Part shown: in pieces, positions 18,722-26,856 of the stretch
Numbering within the stretch: position 1 is the stretch's first letter
How the letters are laid out: every line of letters begins with the position of its first letter
Source of the DNA: Sphingomonas sp.
GTDB lineage: Bacteria; Pseudomonadota; Alphaproteobacteria; Sphingomonadales; Sphingomonadaceae
DNA length: 64,000 nucleotides
Reading direction: 5' to 3'
NCBI RefSeq assembly: GCF_017744835.1
Contig: NZ_JAGIAM010000003.1
Span: 682,001-746,000, forward strand
The notes under the pieces: model-generated
Told to the model about the DNA's origin: nothing
The model's database searches: none
The model's input: only the letters and a program-made list of their open reading frames with translations
Program-made: the position numbers and the translations under genes

Positions 18722-19690
18722 ATGGAAGTCGTCGCAGTCGATATCGGGGGAACCCACGCGCGCTTCGCTGTGGCGGAGGTCGCGAACGGCCGCGTCGTAT
18801 CGATGAGCGAGCCAGTGACCCAGAAGGTCGCCGAGCATCCGAGCCTCCAGCTCGCCTGGCAGGCCTATGGCGAAGGGCTCGGCCGTCCGATGCCGCGGGC
18901 GGCGGCGATCGCGGTCGCCTCGCCGATCGCCGGCGACGTCATCAAGCTCACCAACAATCCCTGGATCATCCGCCCGGCGCTGATCCCCGAGCGGCTGGGC
19001 GCCGAGACCTGGACGCTGGTCAACGATTTCGCCGCGATCGGCCATGCAGTCGCGCAGTTCGGCGATGATTCCTTCCAGCACCTCTGCGGGCCCGAAATCC
19101 CGCTACCCGACAAGGGCTCGATCACTGTCTGCGGACCGGGCACCGGGCTCGGCGTCGCGCAGGTCTTCCGCCACCGCGCGGGCTATGACGTGATCGCCAC
19201 CGAGGGCGGTCATTCGGACTTCGCGCCGCTCGATCCGATCGAGGACGCGCTGCTCAAGCGGCTGCGCAAGACCTACAACCGCGTCTCCAAGGAGCGCGTC
19301 GTCGCAGGCCCCGCGATCGTCTCGATCTACGAAACGCTGGCCGAGATCGAGGGCAAGCCCGTGCCCCGGCTCGACGACAAGAAGATCTGGGAGCTGGCGT
19401 TCGAGGGCGAGGACAGCCTGGCGGTCGCCGCGCTCGACCGCTTCTGCCTCAGCCTCGGCGCAGTCGCGGGCGACCTTGCCCTCGCGCACGGCCCCACCGG
19501 CGTGGTGATCGCGGGCGGTCTGGGGTTGCGCCTGAAGGACCATCTGCTGCAATCGGGCTTCGGGGAACGCTTCGTCGCCAAGGGCCGGTTCCGGAACCTG
19601 ATGGCGTCGATCCCCGTCAAGCTGATCACGCACCCGCAGCCGGGCCTCTATGGCGCAGCCGCGGCCTTTGCCCAGGAGCACGCCCAGTGA
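18722..19690 (+). CDS. glk: Glucokinase
   Basis: This enzyme phosphorylates glucose to supply the operon's first enzyme. The 322 residues begin with the phosphate-binding motif AVDIGGTHARFAVAE, and the GTGLGVAQV, EGGHSDFAP and GVVIAGGL motifs follow. The track start (TTG 18710) is replaced by ATG 18722, which has GGGAG six bases upstream. Its stop overlaps the GTG of eda. Confidence 0.95.
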   Translation: MEVVAVDIGGTHARFAVAEVANGRVVSMSEPVTQKVAEHPSLQLAWQAYGEGLGRPMPRAAAIAVASPIAGDVIKLTNNPWIIRPALIPERLGAETWTLVNDFAAIGHAVAQFGDDSFQHLCGPEIPLPDKGSITVCGPGTGLGVAQVFRHRAGYDVIATEGGHSDFAPLDPIEDALLKRLRKTYNRVSKERVVAGPAIVSIYETLAEIEGKPVPRLDDKKIWELAFEGEDSLAVAALDRFCLSLGAVAGDLALAHGPTGVVIAGGLGLRLKDHLLQSGFGERFVAKGRFRNLMASIPVKLITHPQPGLYGAAAAFAQEHAQ

Positions 19691-20295
19691 ACATCGAAGC
19701 CATCATGCGCACCGCGCCCGTCATCCCCGTGCTGGTGATCGACGACGCCGCCCAGGCGCGCCCGCTGGCCGAGGCGCTGGTCAAGGGCGGGCTACGCGTG
19801 CTCGAAGTCACCATGCGCACCGCTGCCGCGCTCGATGCCATCCGCGAGATGAAGCAGGTCGAAGGCGCGATCGTCGGCGCGGGCACGGTGGTGAACCCCG
19901 ACCAGTTCCGCCAGGTGATGGACGCCGACGTCGAGTTCATCGTCTCGCCCGGCCTCACCGAGACGCTGGCCGAGCCGATCCTCGAGAGCGGCGTTCCGTT
20001 CCTGCCCGGCATTGCGACCGCCGGCGACATCATGCGCGGGCTCGACCTGGGCCTGACGCATTTCAAGTTCTTCCCGGCCGAGACCTCGGGCGGGCTCAAG
20101 GCGCTCAAGGCGCTCGCCGCGCCCTTCTACCAGTGCAAATTCTGCCCGACCGGCGGCATCAGCGCCCAGACCGCGCCCGAGTGGCTGGCGTTCGACCCGA
20201 TCCTGTGCGTCGGCGGCAGCTGGGTGACGCCCAAGGGCGCGAGCTTCGAGCAGGTCGAGGCGCTGGCGCGCGAAGCGGCGGGGCTGGGGCGGTAA
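19687..20295 (+). CDS. eda: KDPG aldolase
   Basis: This enzyme cleaves 2-keto-3-deoxy-6-phosphogluconate to pyruvate and glyceraldehyde-3-phosphate and closes the pathway. The 202 residues carry the catalytic Glu in LEVTMRTAAALDAIREM and the Schiff-base Lys in LTHFKFFPAE, and KFCPTGGIS contributes to phosphate binding. The GTG start is coupled to glk. A palindromic element follows directly and may act as the operon terminator. Confidence 0.96.
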   Translation: MNIEAIMRTAPVIPVLVIDDAAQARPLAEALVKGGLRVLEVTMRTAAALDAIREMKQVEGAIVGAGTVVNPDQFRQVMDADVEFIVSPGLTETLAEPILESGVPFLPGIATAGDIMRGLDLGLTHFKFFPAETSGGLKALKALAAPFYQCKFCPTGGISAQTAPEWLAFDPILCVGGSWVTPKGASFEQVEALAREAAGLGR

Positions 20296-20297
20296 TT

Positions 20298-20423
20298 CCC
20301 TCTCCCTTTGGGAGAGGGAGGGAGCCGACATAGGCGGCGGAAGGGTGAGGATCGAAACCTGCCCTCACCCTCCCCACTCGGCTTCGCCTCGCGGGCTCCT
20401 TCCCGCTCCCACCGGGAGCGGGA
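20298..20423. repeat. Compound palindromic intergenic element between eda and mltG
   Basis: The 134-bp convergent gap is almost filled by nested inverted repeats. CCCTCTCCC-ttt-GGGAGAGGG (20298-20318) lies at one end and TCCCGCTCCC-acc-GGGAGCGGGA (20401-20423) at the other. Inner pairings are GGGAGCC with GGGCTCC and GGGTGAGG with CCCTCACCC. It belongs to the CCCTCCC...GGGAGGG palindromes that recur in this window and probably also serves as a bidirectional terminator. Confidence 0.65.
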
Positions 20424-20429
20424 GTTTGA

Positions 20430-21359
20430 TTACATCTCCCCACGCGCGCGCCTGATGGCGTACCACTTCTGCACATTGGCGTTGTGCTGCTCGAGCGTGT
20501 CGGCGAACACATGGCCGCCGGTGCCGTCGGCGACGAAGTAGAGCGCGTTGGACGGTGCGGGATCGAGCACCGCGTCGATGCTGGCGCGGCCCGGATTGGC
20601 GATCGGGCCGATGGGTAGGCCGGTCATCGCATAGGTATTGTAGTCGTTCTTCGCGCGCACTTCCGACTGGAGGATGCGGCGGCCGAGCGGCTTGCCCCTG
20701 GTGATCGGGTAGATGATCGTCGGATCGGCATCGAGCCGCATGCCCTGCTTGAGCCGGTTGGAATAGACCGCGGCGACCATCCGGCGCTCCTGCGGCTTGC
20801 CGGTCTCCTTCTCGACGATCGAGGCGAGGATCAGCGCTTCCTGCGGCGTCTTCACTGCAATGCCCGGCTTGCGCTTCGCCCAGGCCTTGGCGAGATAGTC
20901 GTTCATCGCCTTCTGCATGCGGGCGAGAACCGCCTGGCGCGTGTCGCCGCGATTGTAGGAATAGCTGTCGGGCAGCACCGATCCCTCCGCCGGCACCTGC
21001 ACGGCGCCGCCGAGCTGGGGGGCCTTCATCAGCGTCTCGTAGACGATGATCGATGGCGTGCCCTCGGGGATGGTCACGAAGCGCTGGAGCGTGCGCCCGC
21101 CCTGCATCAGCTTGAGGATGTCCGACTGGCTCAGCCGCGCGGGGATGCGATATTCGCCCGCCTTGATCGCGCCGCTGCCGCCCAGGAATTTGGAGAGCAG
21201 CACGAACTGCCGCGCCGAGCCGATCGCCCCGGCCTTCTCCAGCTCCTGCGCTGCGCGCGTGAGCGTGGCGCCTTCGGGCACCAGCACGGTCACATTGGCG
21301 CGTGCGGGCCCCGCCCCGCCCCAGAGATGGAGCACGCCCAGGATGAGGGCGAGCACCAC
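20430..21359 (-). CDS. mltG: Endolytic murein transglycosylase MltG
   Basis: This inner-membrane enzyme cuts nascent glycan strands and sets their length. The YceG core is evident: VTVLVPEGATLTRAAQELEK (LysM-like), GSVLPDSYSYNRGDTRQAVL, LASIVEKETGKPQERRMVAA with the catalytic Glu, and RLKQGMRLDADPTIIYPITR. The start is unclear. The GTG at 21359 cuts into the membrane helix. The frame is open upstream to 21435 and encodes RRRRGG plus more hydrophobic residues, but offers no ATG, GTG or TTG there. A CTG at 21434, overlapping the end of fabF, is the only near-cognate start. Confidence 0.93.
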   Translation of the reverse strand: MVLALILGVLHLWGGAGPARANVTVLVPEGATLTRAAQELEKAGAIGSARQFVLLSKFLGGSGAIKAGEYRIPARLSQSDILKLMQGGRTLQRFVTIPEGTPSIIVYETLMKAPQLGGAVQVPAEGSVLPDSYSYNRGDTRQAVLARMQKAMNDYLAKAWAKRKPGIAVKTPQEALILASIVEKETGKPQERRMVAAVYSNRLKQGMRLDADPTIIYPITRGKPLGRRILQSEVRAKNDYNTYAMTGLPIGPIANPGRASIDAVLDPAPSNALYFVADGTGGHVFADTLEQHNANVQKWYAIRRARGEM

Positions 21360-21426
21360 CAGGGCCGCGACGATGATCGTGCAGCCGCCTCTCCGCCGAC
21401 GCGGCGGACGAACCGGTTCGCGCGCG

Positions 21427-22686
21427 TCAGACAGCCTTCATCACCAGGCTGGCGTTGGTGCCGCCGAAGCCGAAGCTGTTGTTGAGCACGGCCTTGACCT
21501 TGCGCTCCTTGGCCTTGTGCGGGACCAGGTCGACGCCGGCGCAATTGTCGCTCGGATTGTCGAGGTTGAGCGTCGGCGGGACGATCTGGTCGCGCATCGC
21601 CAGGATGCAGAAGATGCTCTCCACCGCGCCGGCGCCGCCGAGCAGGTGCCCGATCGCCGACTTGGTCGAGCTCATCGAGAGCTGGCCGATGTTGTTGCCG
21701 AAGAGCTTGCGGACCGCGCCCAGCTCGAGCTCGTCGCCGAGCGGGGTCGAGGTGCCGTGGGCGTTGATATAGTCGATGTCCGACAGCTCGAGGCCCGACT
21801 TGCGCATCGCCATCTGCATCGAGCGGAACGCGCCCGAGCCCTCGGGATGCGGCGCCGTGACGTGATAGGCGTCGCCCGACAGGCCATAGCCCACCACTTC
21901 GGCATAGATCTTGGCGCCGCGGCGCTTGGCATGCTCATATTCCTCGAGCACGACCACGCCCGCACCCTCGCCCATGACGAAGCCGTCGCGGTCCTTGTCA
22001 TACGGGCGGCTGCCCCGAGTGGGATCGTCGCGGAAATTGGTCGAAAGCGCGCGCGCCTGGCCGAAGCCGGCGATGCCGATCGGGCAGATCGCGCTCTCGG
22101 CGCCGCCCGCGAGCATGATGTCGGCGTCGTCCATCGCGATCATGCGCGCAGCGTCGCCGATCGAGTGGGCGCCGGTCGAGCAGGCAGTCACCACGGCATG
22201 GTTCGGGCCCATCAGACCGTATTTGATCGAGACCTGGCCCGAGATGAGGTTGATCAGGCGGCCGTGGACGAAGTGCGGCGAGACGCGCTTGGGGCCCTTC
22301 TCCGCCAGCACGAGCGATTCGCTCTCGATGCCCGGCAGGCCGCCGATGCCCGAGCCGATCGAGCAGCCGGCGCGCAGCCGCTCTTCCTCGCTCATGTCGA
22401 GCAGGCCCGCGTCCTCGATCGCCTGGCCGGCGGCGTCGATGCCATAGACGATGAACGGATCGACCTGGCGCTGGATCTTGTGATCGACGCGCTTGCCCGG
22501 ATCGAAGCCGTACTCATGATCGGCCGGCTTCACTTCGCACGCATAGTTGCTCTGGAAATCGGTCGCGTCGAAGCGCGTGATCGTGGCAGCGCCCGATTTC
22601 GCGGCGATGATGTTCTTCCAGGCGGTCTCGACATCGGCACCCAGGGGGGTGACGAGCCCAAGGCCGGTCACGACTACGCGGCGCAT
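21427..22686 (-). CDS. fabF: Beta-ketoacyl-ACP synthase II
   Basis: This condensing enzyme of fatty-acid elongation adds malonyl-ACP carbons. The 419 residues carry the Cys-His-His triad in VTACSTGAHSIG, NAHGTSTPLGDELE and SAIGHLLGGAG. The ATG at 22686 (MRRVVVTGLGLVTPLGADVE) is the conserved start. The track adds eight residues. It follows acpP at 167 bp and precedes mltG, an order typical of proteobacterial fab clusters. Confidence 0.97.
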   Translation of the reverse strand: MRRVVVTGLGLVTPLGADVETAWKNIIAAKSGAATITRFDATDFQSNYACEVKPADHEYGFDPGKRVDHKIQRQVDPFIVYGIDAAGQAIEDAGLLDMSEEERLRAGCSIGSGIGGLPGIESESLVLAEKGPKRVSPHFVHGRLINLISGQVSIKYGLMGPNHAVVTACSTGAHSIGDAARMIAMDDADIMLAGGAESAICPIGIAGFGQARALSTNFRDDPTRGSRPYDKDRDGFVMGEGAGVVVLEEYEHAKRRGAKIYAEVVGYGLSGDAYHVTAPHPEGSGAFRSMQMAMRKSGLELSDIDYINAHGTSTPLGDELELGAVRKLFGNNIGQLSMSSTKSAIGHLLGGAGAVESIFCILAMRDQIVPPTLNLDNPSDNCAGVDLVPHKAKERKVKAVLNNSFGFGGTNASLVMKAV

Positions 22687-22853
22687 GGCGTTTTCTCCGT
22701 CAAACTTCACTAACTTCGCGCACAGGGGGCATCGGATACGCGGGGGCCCCCGGTGTAAAAACGAAACGGCCCCCCGCCCTCTCTTGCGAGCATGGACGGG
22801 AAGCCGCTCAATGGCATTGCCGGCCCATCAGGCCCGCGTCGCCGGGAAGGCGA

Positions 22854-23102
22854 TCAGCCTTCCTGATGCTCGCTGATGTACGAGATCGCGTCGCCGACCG
22901 TGGTGATCTTCTCGGCCGCGTCGTCGGGGATCTCGACGCCGAATTCTTCCTCGAAGGCCATGACCAGCTCGACGATGTCGAGGCTGTCCGCGCCCAGATC
23001 GTCGATGAAGCTCGCTTCGGGCTTCACTTCGCCGGCATCGACGCCGAGATGGTCGACGACGAGGGCGGTCACGCGCTGGGTGATCTCTTCCTGAGTGGCC
23101 AT
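22854..23102 (-). CDS. acpP: Acyl carrier protein
   Basis: This 82-residue carrier of growing acyl chains has the phosphopantetheine Ser in [19 protein letters not shown] and a highly acidic composition. The ATG at 23102 ([15 protein letters not shown]) is chosen. The track's extra 25 residues are upstream leader. It sits between fabG and fabF with one unrelated secreted-protein gene inserted. Confidence 0.97.
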   Translation of the reverse strand: MATQEEITQRVTALVVDHLGVDAGEVKPEASFIDDLGADSLDIVELVMAFEEEFGVEIPDDAAEKITTVGDAISYISEHQEG

Positions 23103-23204
23103 GGTCCCTGTTTTCCTTTGTGACTGGGGCTCTGTTTCGGTTGGAACGCACCTAGAATGCCGCTGGTGCCGTTGCAAGAGGGAGACGCGGCGGGTTGCCG
23201 AACG

Positions 23205-23738
23205 TCAGGCTGCCGAAAATTCGAAGGCAGCGTACTGGATCGTGCCGACGAAAGCGAAGAACTCCGACAGAAGCTCCGCATTCTCGCGGGTTTTCTGGAC
23301 GTCCTCGATCGCCGCGTCGCGGACCAGCCCCTGGCTTTCCTGTGCCGTGAGCGGACGATTGCGCGTTTCTTCGGGGAGCGCCTGGAACTGATCCTCGAGC
23401 GCCGCGGGGTCGAATCCCCGCTGGGTGATCACGCGTTGCGCGACCGGCATGCCGATCTTCGCGAGAGTGTAGCGCGCGGCGGCGCTCGCCGCGGCGGCCG
23501 TCCAGCCATGTTCCTTGGCGCAGGCCGCGGCAGCGGTCTTGAGGCCGGCGCCCACTCCTGGCCCGTAGCTCGGCCGCTTGCCGCTCTCGGTGAGGTTGCG
23601 CTCGACGTCCGCCTCGATCTGCGAACGCACGGCCGCGTCGACCTTCTGCGCGACGCAGCCGATCGTCGCGAGGTCCGCGGCATGGGCGGGCGCCGCCCAT
23701 GCCAGTGCGGCCGCGACCGCGATTCCCGCTTTACGCAT
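23205..23738 (-). CDS. Hypothetical secreted protein
   Basis: This 177-residue protein has a clear Sec signal peptide (MRKAGIAVAAALAWAAPAHA). Its two cysteines (IGCVAQ and AACAKE) could form a disulfide. The mature part is alpha-helical and Ala-rich, with no domain I recognise. It lies between fabG and acpP, on the same strand and close to both, so it is likely cotranscribed with fatty-acid genes, although the sequence does not suggest a role there. Confidence 0.75.
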   Translation of the reverse strand: MRKAGIAVAAALAWAAPAHAADLATIGCVAQKVDAAVRSQIEADVERNLTESGKRPSYGPGVGAGLKTAAAACAKEHGWTAAAASAAARYTLAKIGMPVAQRVITQRGFDPAALEDQFQALPEETRNRPLTAQESQGLVRDAAIEDVQKTRENAELLSEFFAFVGTIQYAAFEFSAA

Positions 23739-23762
23739 ATACTCGTCTCCCGCCCGCGAGGC

Positions 23763-24503
23763 TCAGAGCATCGCCATCCCGCCGTTGACGTGGATCGTCT
23801 GGCCGGTGACGTAGCTCGCTTCCCTGCTGGCGAGATACACCACGGCGGCCGCGATGTCCTCGCCCTCGCCGAGCTTCCCCGCAGGAATGCGTCCGAGCAG
23901 CGCTTCCTTCTGCGCTTCGGGCAGCACGTCGGTCATCGCCGAGCGGATGAAGCCGGGAGCGACGCAGTTGACGGTGATGTTGCGGCTGGCGAGCTCCTGG
24001 CCGAGCGCCTTGGACATGCCGACGAGGCCGGCCTTGGACGCGGCGTAATTGGCCTGGCCGGGATTGCCGGTGGCGCCGACGACCGAGGTGATCGAGATGA
24101 CGCGGCCGAAGCGCGCCTTCATCATCGGCTTGGCGGCGGCGCGGATCAGGCGGAAGGCGGCTTCGAGGTTGACCTTGATGACCTGCTCCCACTCCTCGTC
24201 CTTCATCCGCATCGCGAGGTTGTCGCGCGTGACGCCGGCGTTGTTGACGAGGATGTCGAGCTTGCCGCCGAGCGCCTCGACCGCCTGGGGGACGAGCGCG
24301 TCGACCGCGGCGCTGTCCGAGAGGTTGCAGGCGAGCGCGACATGATCGCCGCCGAGCTCGGCGCGGAAGGCCTCGAGCTTCTCGGCGTTCGAGCCCGAAA
24401 CCGCCAGCCGCGCGCCCTGCGCGGCGAGGCCCTTGGCGATCGCCGAACCAATCCCCCCCGAAGCGCCGGTGACGAGGGCAGTCATGCCAGTGAGGTCGAA
24501 CAT
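23763..24503 (-). CDS. fabG: 3-oxoacyl-ACP reductase
   Basis: This enzyme performs the NADPH-dependent ketoreduction step of fatty-acid elongation. The 246 residues show TGASGGIGSAIAKGLAAQGA for the cofactor, NNAGVTRDN, and the catalytic Ser-Tyr-Lys (SITSVVGATGN, YAASKAG). ATG 24503 (MFDLTGMTALV), with GGAG upstream, is used. The track adds 14 residues that run toward the inverted repeat of the adjacent nuclease cassette. Confidence 0.96.
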   Translation of the reverse strand: MFDLTGMTALVTGASGGIGSAIAKGLAAQGARLAVSGSNAEKLEAFRAELGGDHVALACNLSDSAAVDALVPQAVEALGGKLDILVNNAGVTRDNLAMRMKDEEWEQVIKVNLEAAFRLIRAAAKPMMKARFGRVISITSVVGATGNPGQANYAASKAGLVGMSKALGQELASRNITVNCVAPGFIRSAMTDVLPEAQKEALLGRIPAGKLGEGEDIAAAVVYLASREASYVTGQTIHVNGGMAML

Positions 24504-24535
24504 TCTAGAGCTCCGGTCTTTGAGAAAGAAAAATA

Positions 24536-24974
24536 GTTCACGCAAAGGCGCTAAGGCGCAAAGGGGACATAGTTGTTGGCAACCCGCTTGAGGCCTTCCT
24601 TCAGCGTCTCGCCGCCAAAATTTATAAGCAGCCCAAGGGGCTGCTTCATCAGCCTGAGATAGGTCAGCAGCTGTTTCGAATGCACGCCGCTCAAGCGTTC
24701 GACAGATTTGATTTCAACCACAAGCCGAGCGTTCACGAGCAGGTCGACGCGAAATGCGCCTTCGAAGCGCGACCCGTTGAACTCGAAGTCGATCGGCTGC
24801 TGCCGAAGCGCCGAATGGCCACGCCGGGTCAGCTCGGCCGCCAGAAGGCTTTCGTAGACGCTCTCGAGCAGACCCGGACCGATCTCCCGATGCAGCATCA
24901 GGGCGGCGTCGACGACGTCGGATGCAGTTGCCTCAAGCAGGTCCATCTTCGCGCCTTTGCGCCTTTGCGTGAAC
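24536..24974. mobile_element. Inverted-repeat cassette carrying a GxxExxY nuclease gene
   Basis: This 439-bp unit is bounded by near-identical 28-bp inverted repeats (24536-24564 and 24947-24974; both begin GTTCACGCAAAGGCGC, with two mismatches over 28). Each arm is an internal tandem of AAAGGCGC-like units. The enclosed gene fills the space completely: its ATG abuts the inner edge of one arm and its TAG lies inside the other. The arm also supplies the only AAAGG ribosome-binding candidate. It sits between the fabD and fabG coding regions. No transposase is encoded and no target duplication was recognised. Confidence 0.65.
24551..24946 (-). CDS. GxxExxY protein (PDDEXK_3-type putative nuclease)
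   Basis: This 131-residue protein belongs to the GxxExxY family. GPGLLESVYESLLAAELTRR contains the name motif (G-LLES-VY region), and the PD-(D/E)XK-like core follows as FRVDLLVNARLVVEIKSVER, with D, E and K in the expected order. The tail LKEGLKRVANNYVPF is typical. Members are small, widespread and functionally uncharacterised, and are often found beside short repeats. Here the gene is the sole cargo of an inverted-repeat cassette. Function beyond a probable nuclease fold is unknown. Confidence 0.88.
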   Translation of the reverse strand: MDLLEATASDVVDAALMLHREIGPGLLESVYESLLAAELTRRGHSALRQQPIDFEFNGSRFEGAFRVDLLVNARLVVEIKSVERLSGVHSKQLLTYLRLMKQPLGLLINFGGETLKEGLKRVANNYVPFAP

Positions 24975-24986
24975 CAACTTACTTCT

Positions 24987-25922
24987 TCAGAGTGATTTCG
25001 CCAGCGTCTCGATGTCTTCCATGGTGACGATGCTGGTGGCGGTGGCGTCGGGGGTGATGCGCTTTACCATGCCGCCGAGGACCTTGCCGCCGAGCTCGAC
25101 GAAGTCGGTCACGCCGGCGGCGTGCATCGCGAGGACCGATTCGCGCCAGCGGACCATTCCGGTGACCTGCTCGACCAGCAGGGTGCGGATCGTGGCGGGG
25201 TCGGCGACGGGGGCGGCGGTGACGTTGGCGTAGACGGGGACCAAAGGCGCCTGGATCGCGACGGCGGCGAGCGCCTCGGCCATGGCGTCGGCGGCGGGCT
25301 GCATCAGCGGGCAGTGGAAAGGCGCGGAGACCGGGAGCAGCAGCGCGCGCTTGGCGCCCATCTCCCTGGCGAGCGGGATCGCGCGCTCGATCGCCTCGCA
25401 GTGGCCCGAGATCACCACCTGCGAGGGGTCGTTGTCGTTGGCGACGGTGCAGACCTGGCCCTCGGCCGCGGCGTCGGCGATCGCCTGCGCCTTTTCGCGG
25501 TCGGCGCCGAGAATCGCGGCCATCGCGCCGACGCCGACCGGCACCGCGGCCTGCATCGCGTCGCCGCGCTTGCGCAGCAGCCGGGCAGTGGTGGCGAGAT
25601 CGAGCGCGCCCGCGGCGCACAGCGCAGTATATTCGCCCAGGCTGTGGCCCGCGACGAAATCGGCCTTGTCAGCGAGGCGGATGCCGCCTTCCTTCTCGAG
25701 CACGCGCAGCACGGCGATGGCGTTGGCCATGATCGCGGGCTGGGCGTTGGCGGTGAGCGTCAGCTGGTCCTCGGGACCGTCCGCCATCAGCTGCGAGAGC
25801 TTCTGGCCCAGCGCGTCGTCGACTTCCTGGAAGACTTCGCGGGCGTAGGGGCTGGCGGCGGCGAGCGCGCTCCCCATGCCGACCGACTGGCTGCCCTGCC
25901 CGGGGAAGATGAATGCGCGCAT
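24987..25922 (-). CDS. fabD: Malonyl-CoA:ACP transacylase
   Basis: This enzyme loads malonate from CoA onto ACP. The 311 residues start MRAFIFPGQGSQSVGMG and carry the Ser nucleophile in VAGHSLGEYTAL, the conserved His in SAPFHCPLM, and the Arg-containing MQAAVPVGVGAMAAILG region. The ATG at 25922 replaces the track start at 25979. Its TGA is only 13 bp from the nuclease cassette, which separates it from fabG. Confidence 0.96.
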   Translation of the reverse strand: MRAFIFPGQGSQSVGMGSALAAASPYAREVFQEVDDALGQKLSQLMADGPEDQLTLTANAQPAIMANAIAVLRVLEKEGGIRLADKADFVAGHSLGEYTALCAAGALDLATTARLLRKRGDAMQAAVPVGVGAMAAILGADREKAQAIADAAAEGQVCTVANDNDPSQVVISGHCEAIERAIPLAREMGAKRALLLPVSAPFHCPLMQPAADAMAEALAAVAIQAPLVPVYANVTAAPVADPATIRTLLVEQVTGMVRWRESVLAMHAAGVTDFVELGGKVLGGMVKRITPDATATSIVTMEDIETLAKSL

Positions 25923-26004
25923 ATGCCTATCCTTGGAGTTCAGGCGGCGCGGGTTAGTGCGGTTGCGCCGTACGGGCAAGGGTTCGGGGGCCGGTCCTGG
26001 TTTT

Positions 26005-26165
26005 GTTCACGCAAGGGCGCGAAGGCGCGAAGACTTTGAGATTTCACGCGGAGACGCGGAGGTTCGGCGCGCAGCGGGGGACGATCGTTCACCGAGAATA
26101 TTGCTGCCGCTGGCGCGGCAGTGCACCACAAGCCTCTCTCCGTGCCTCCGCGCCTCCGCCTGAAA
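26005..26165. repeat. Solo arm and ORF-less inverted-repeat element related to the GxxExxY cassette
   Basis: The 367-bp gap upstream of fabD contains a third copy of the 28-bp cassette arm (26005-26032, two differences from the right arm). After it lies a separate pair of arms of a sister type: ATTTCACGCGGAGACGCGGAGG (26041-26062) facing CCTCCGCGCCTCCGCCTGAAAT (26144-26165). The roughly 80 bp inside has no ORF. This looks like an empty or decayed version of the same kind of element. The rest of the gap shows nothing else. Confidence 0.55.
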
Positions 26166-26289
26166 TTTTCACTTCTGTCGGTTGCGACAATTCGCGACCA
26201 TTTCGGGGGTGGTTCGGGACGGGGCTGCGACAACCGACTCCTATTTAGTCTTCAACGCCGGATGACGGCGCAGACAAGAGGAGTTAGTC

Positions 26290-26637
26290 ATGAAGAAGAT
26301 CATCATGGGCCTGGTTGCCGCTTCGATCGCCACCGTGCCGGCAGTCGCTTCCGCCGCCCCCGCGCCGCAGCATCGCGGCCATCAGGTGGAGCGTTCGTAC
26401 AACGGCCACCAGCAGTTCGGGCGCCAGTACCAGAGCAACCAGTACCGCAGCTGGAACCGCGGTGACCGGTTCGACAGCCGCTACGCCCGCAACTATCGCC
26501 AGATCGACTATCGCAGCTACCGCGGCCTGCGGGTTCCGCCCCGTGGTTACCACTATGTCCAGTCGGGCAATGACGCCCTGCTGGTCGGCATCACCAGCGG
26601 GATCGTCGCGGCGGTGTTCGCGAACATCCTGAACTAA
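26290..26637 (+). CDS. RcnB-family periplasmic protein
   Basis: This 115-residue exported protein has a signal peptide ([22 protein letters not shown]). The mature part is rich in Arg, Tyr, Gln and Asn, then [20 protein letters not shown], the conserved core of the RcnB family (nickel/cobalt homeostasis in E. coli), and a hydrophobic end. No metal exporter is adjacent, so the metal link is inferred from the family only. AAGAGGAG precedes the ATG. A strong hairpin follows the stop. Confidence 0.8.
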   Translation: MKKIIMGLVAASIATVPAVASAAPAPQHRGHQVERSYNGHQQFGRQYQSNQYRSWNRGDRFDSRYARNYRQIDYRSYRGLRVPPRGYHYVQSGNDALLVGITSGIVAAVFANILN

Positions 26638-26649
26638 TCGACCATTGCC

Positions 26650-26680
26650 GGGCCGGGACGGATCAAATCCGACCCGGCCC
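26650..26680 (+). terminator. Hairpin after the RcnB-like gene
   Basis: GGGCCGGG-a-CGGAT-caa-ATCCG-a-CCCGGCCC forms a nearly perfect 14-position stem beginning 12 nt after the stop codon. No T tract follows, so termination is likely but not certain. Confidence 0.5.
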
Positions 26681-26690
26681 GAGCACTGTC

Positions 26691-26770
26691 GTCATCCCCG
26701 CGAAGGCCGGGACCCAGGAATCGCACGGACGTCGCTCGTGGCCCTGGGTCCCCGCCTTCGCGGGGATGAC
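26691..26770. repeat. 80-bp palindromic interspersed element
   Basis: The arms GTCATCCCCGCGAAGGC (from 26691) and GCCTTCGCGGGGATGAC (to 26770) are inverted. They extend to 27 bp each, reaching GGGACCCAG and CTGGGTC, around a 26-bp centre. Elements with these arms are abundant in sphingomonads and other alphaproteobacteria. It separates the RcnB-like gene from the ribosomal protein operon. The ORF that the track starts at 26766 arises partly from it. Confidence 0.7.
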
Positions 26771-26856
26771 GGTTTTGAGGTATGGGCTATGGCTCACGCT
26801 TGCCAATCCTGCCCCGCAGCGCTATGGGCCCGCCTTCGCGACGCCGGGAGTCCGCT

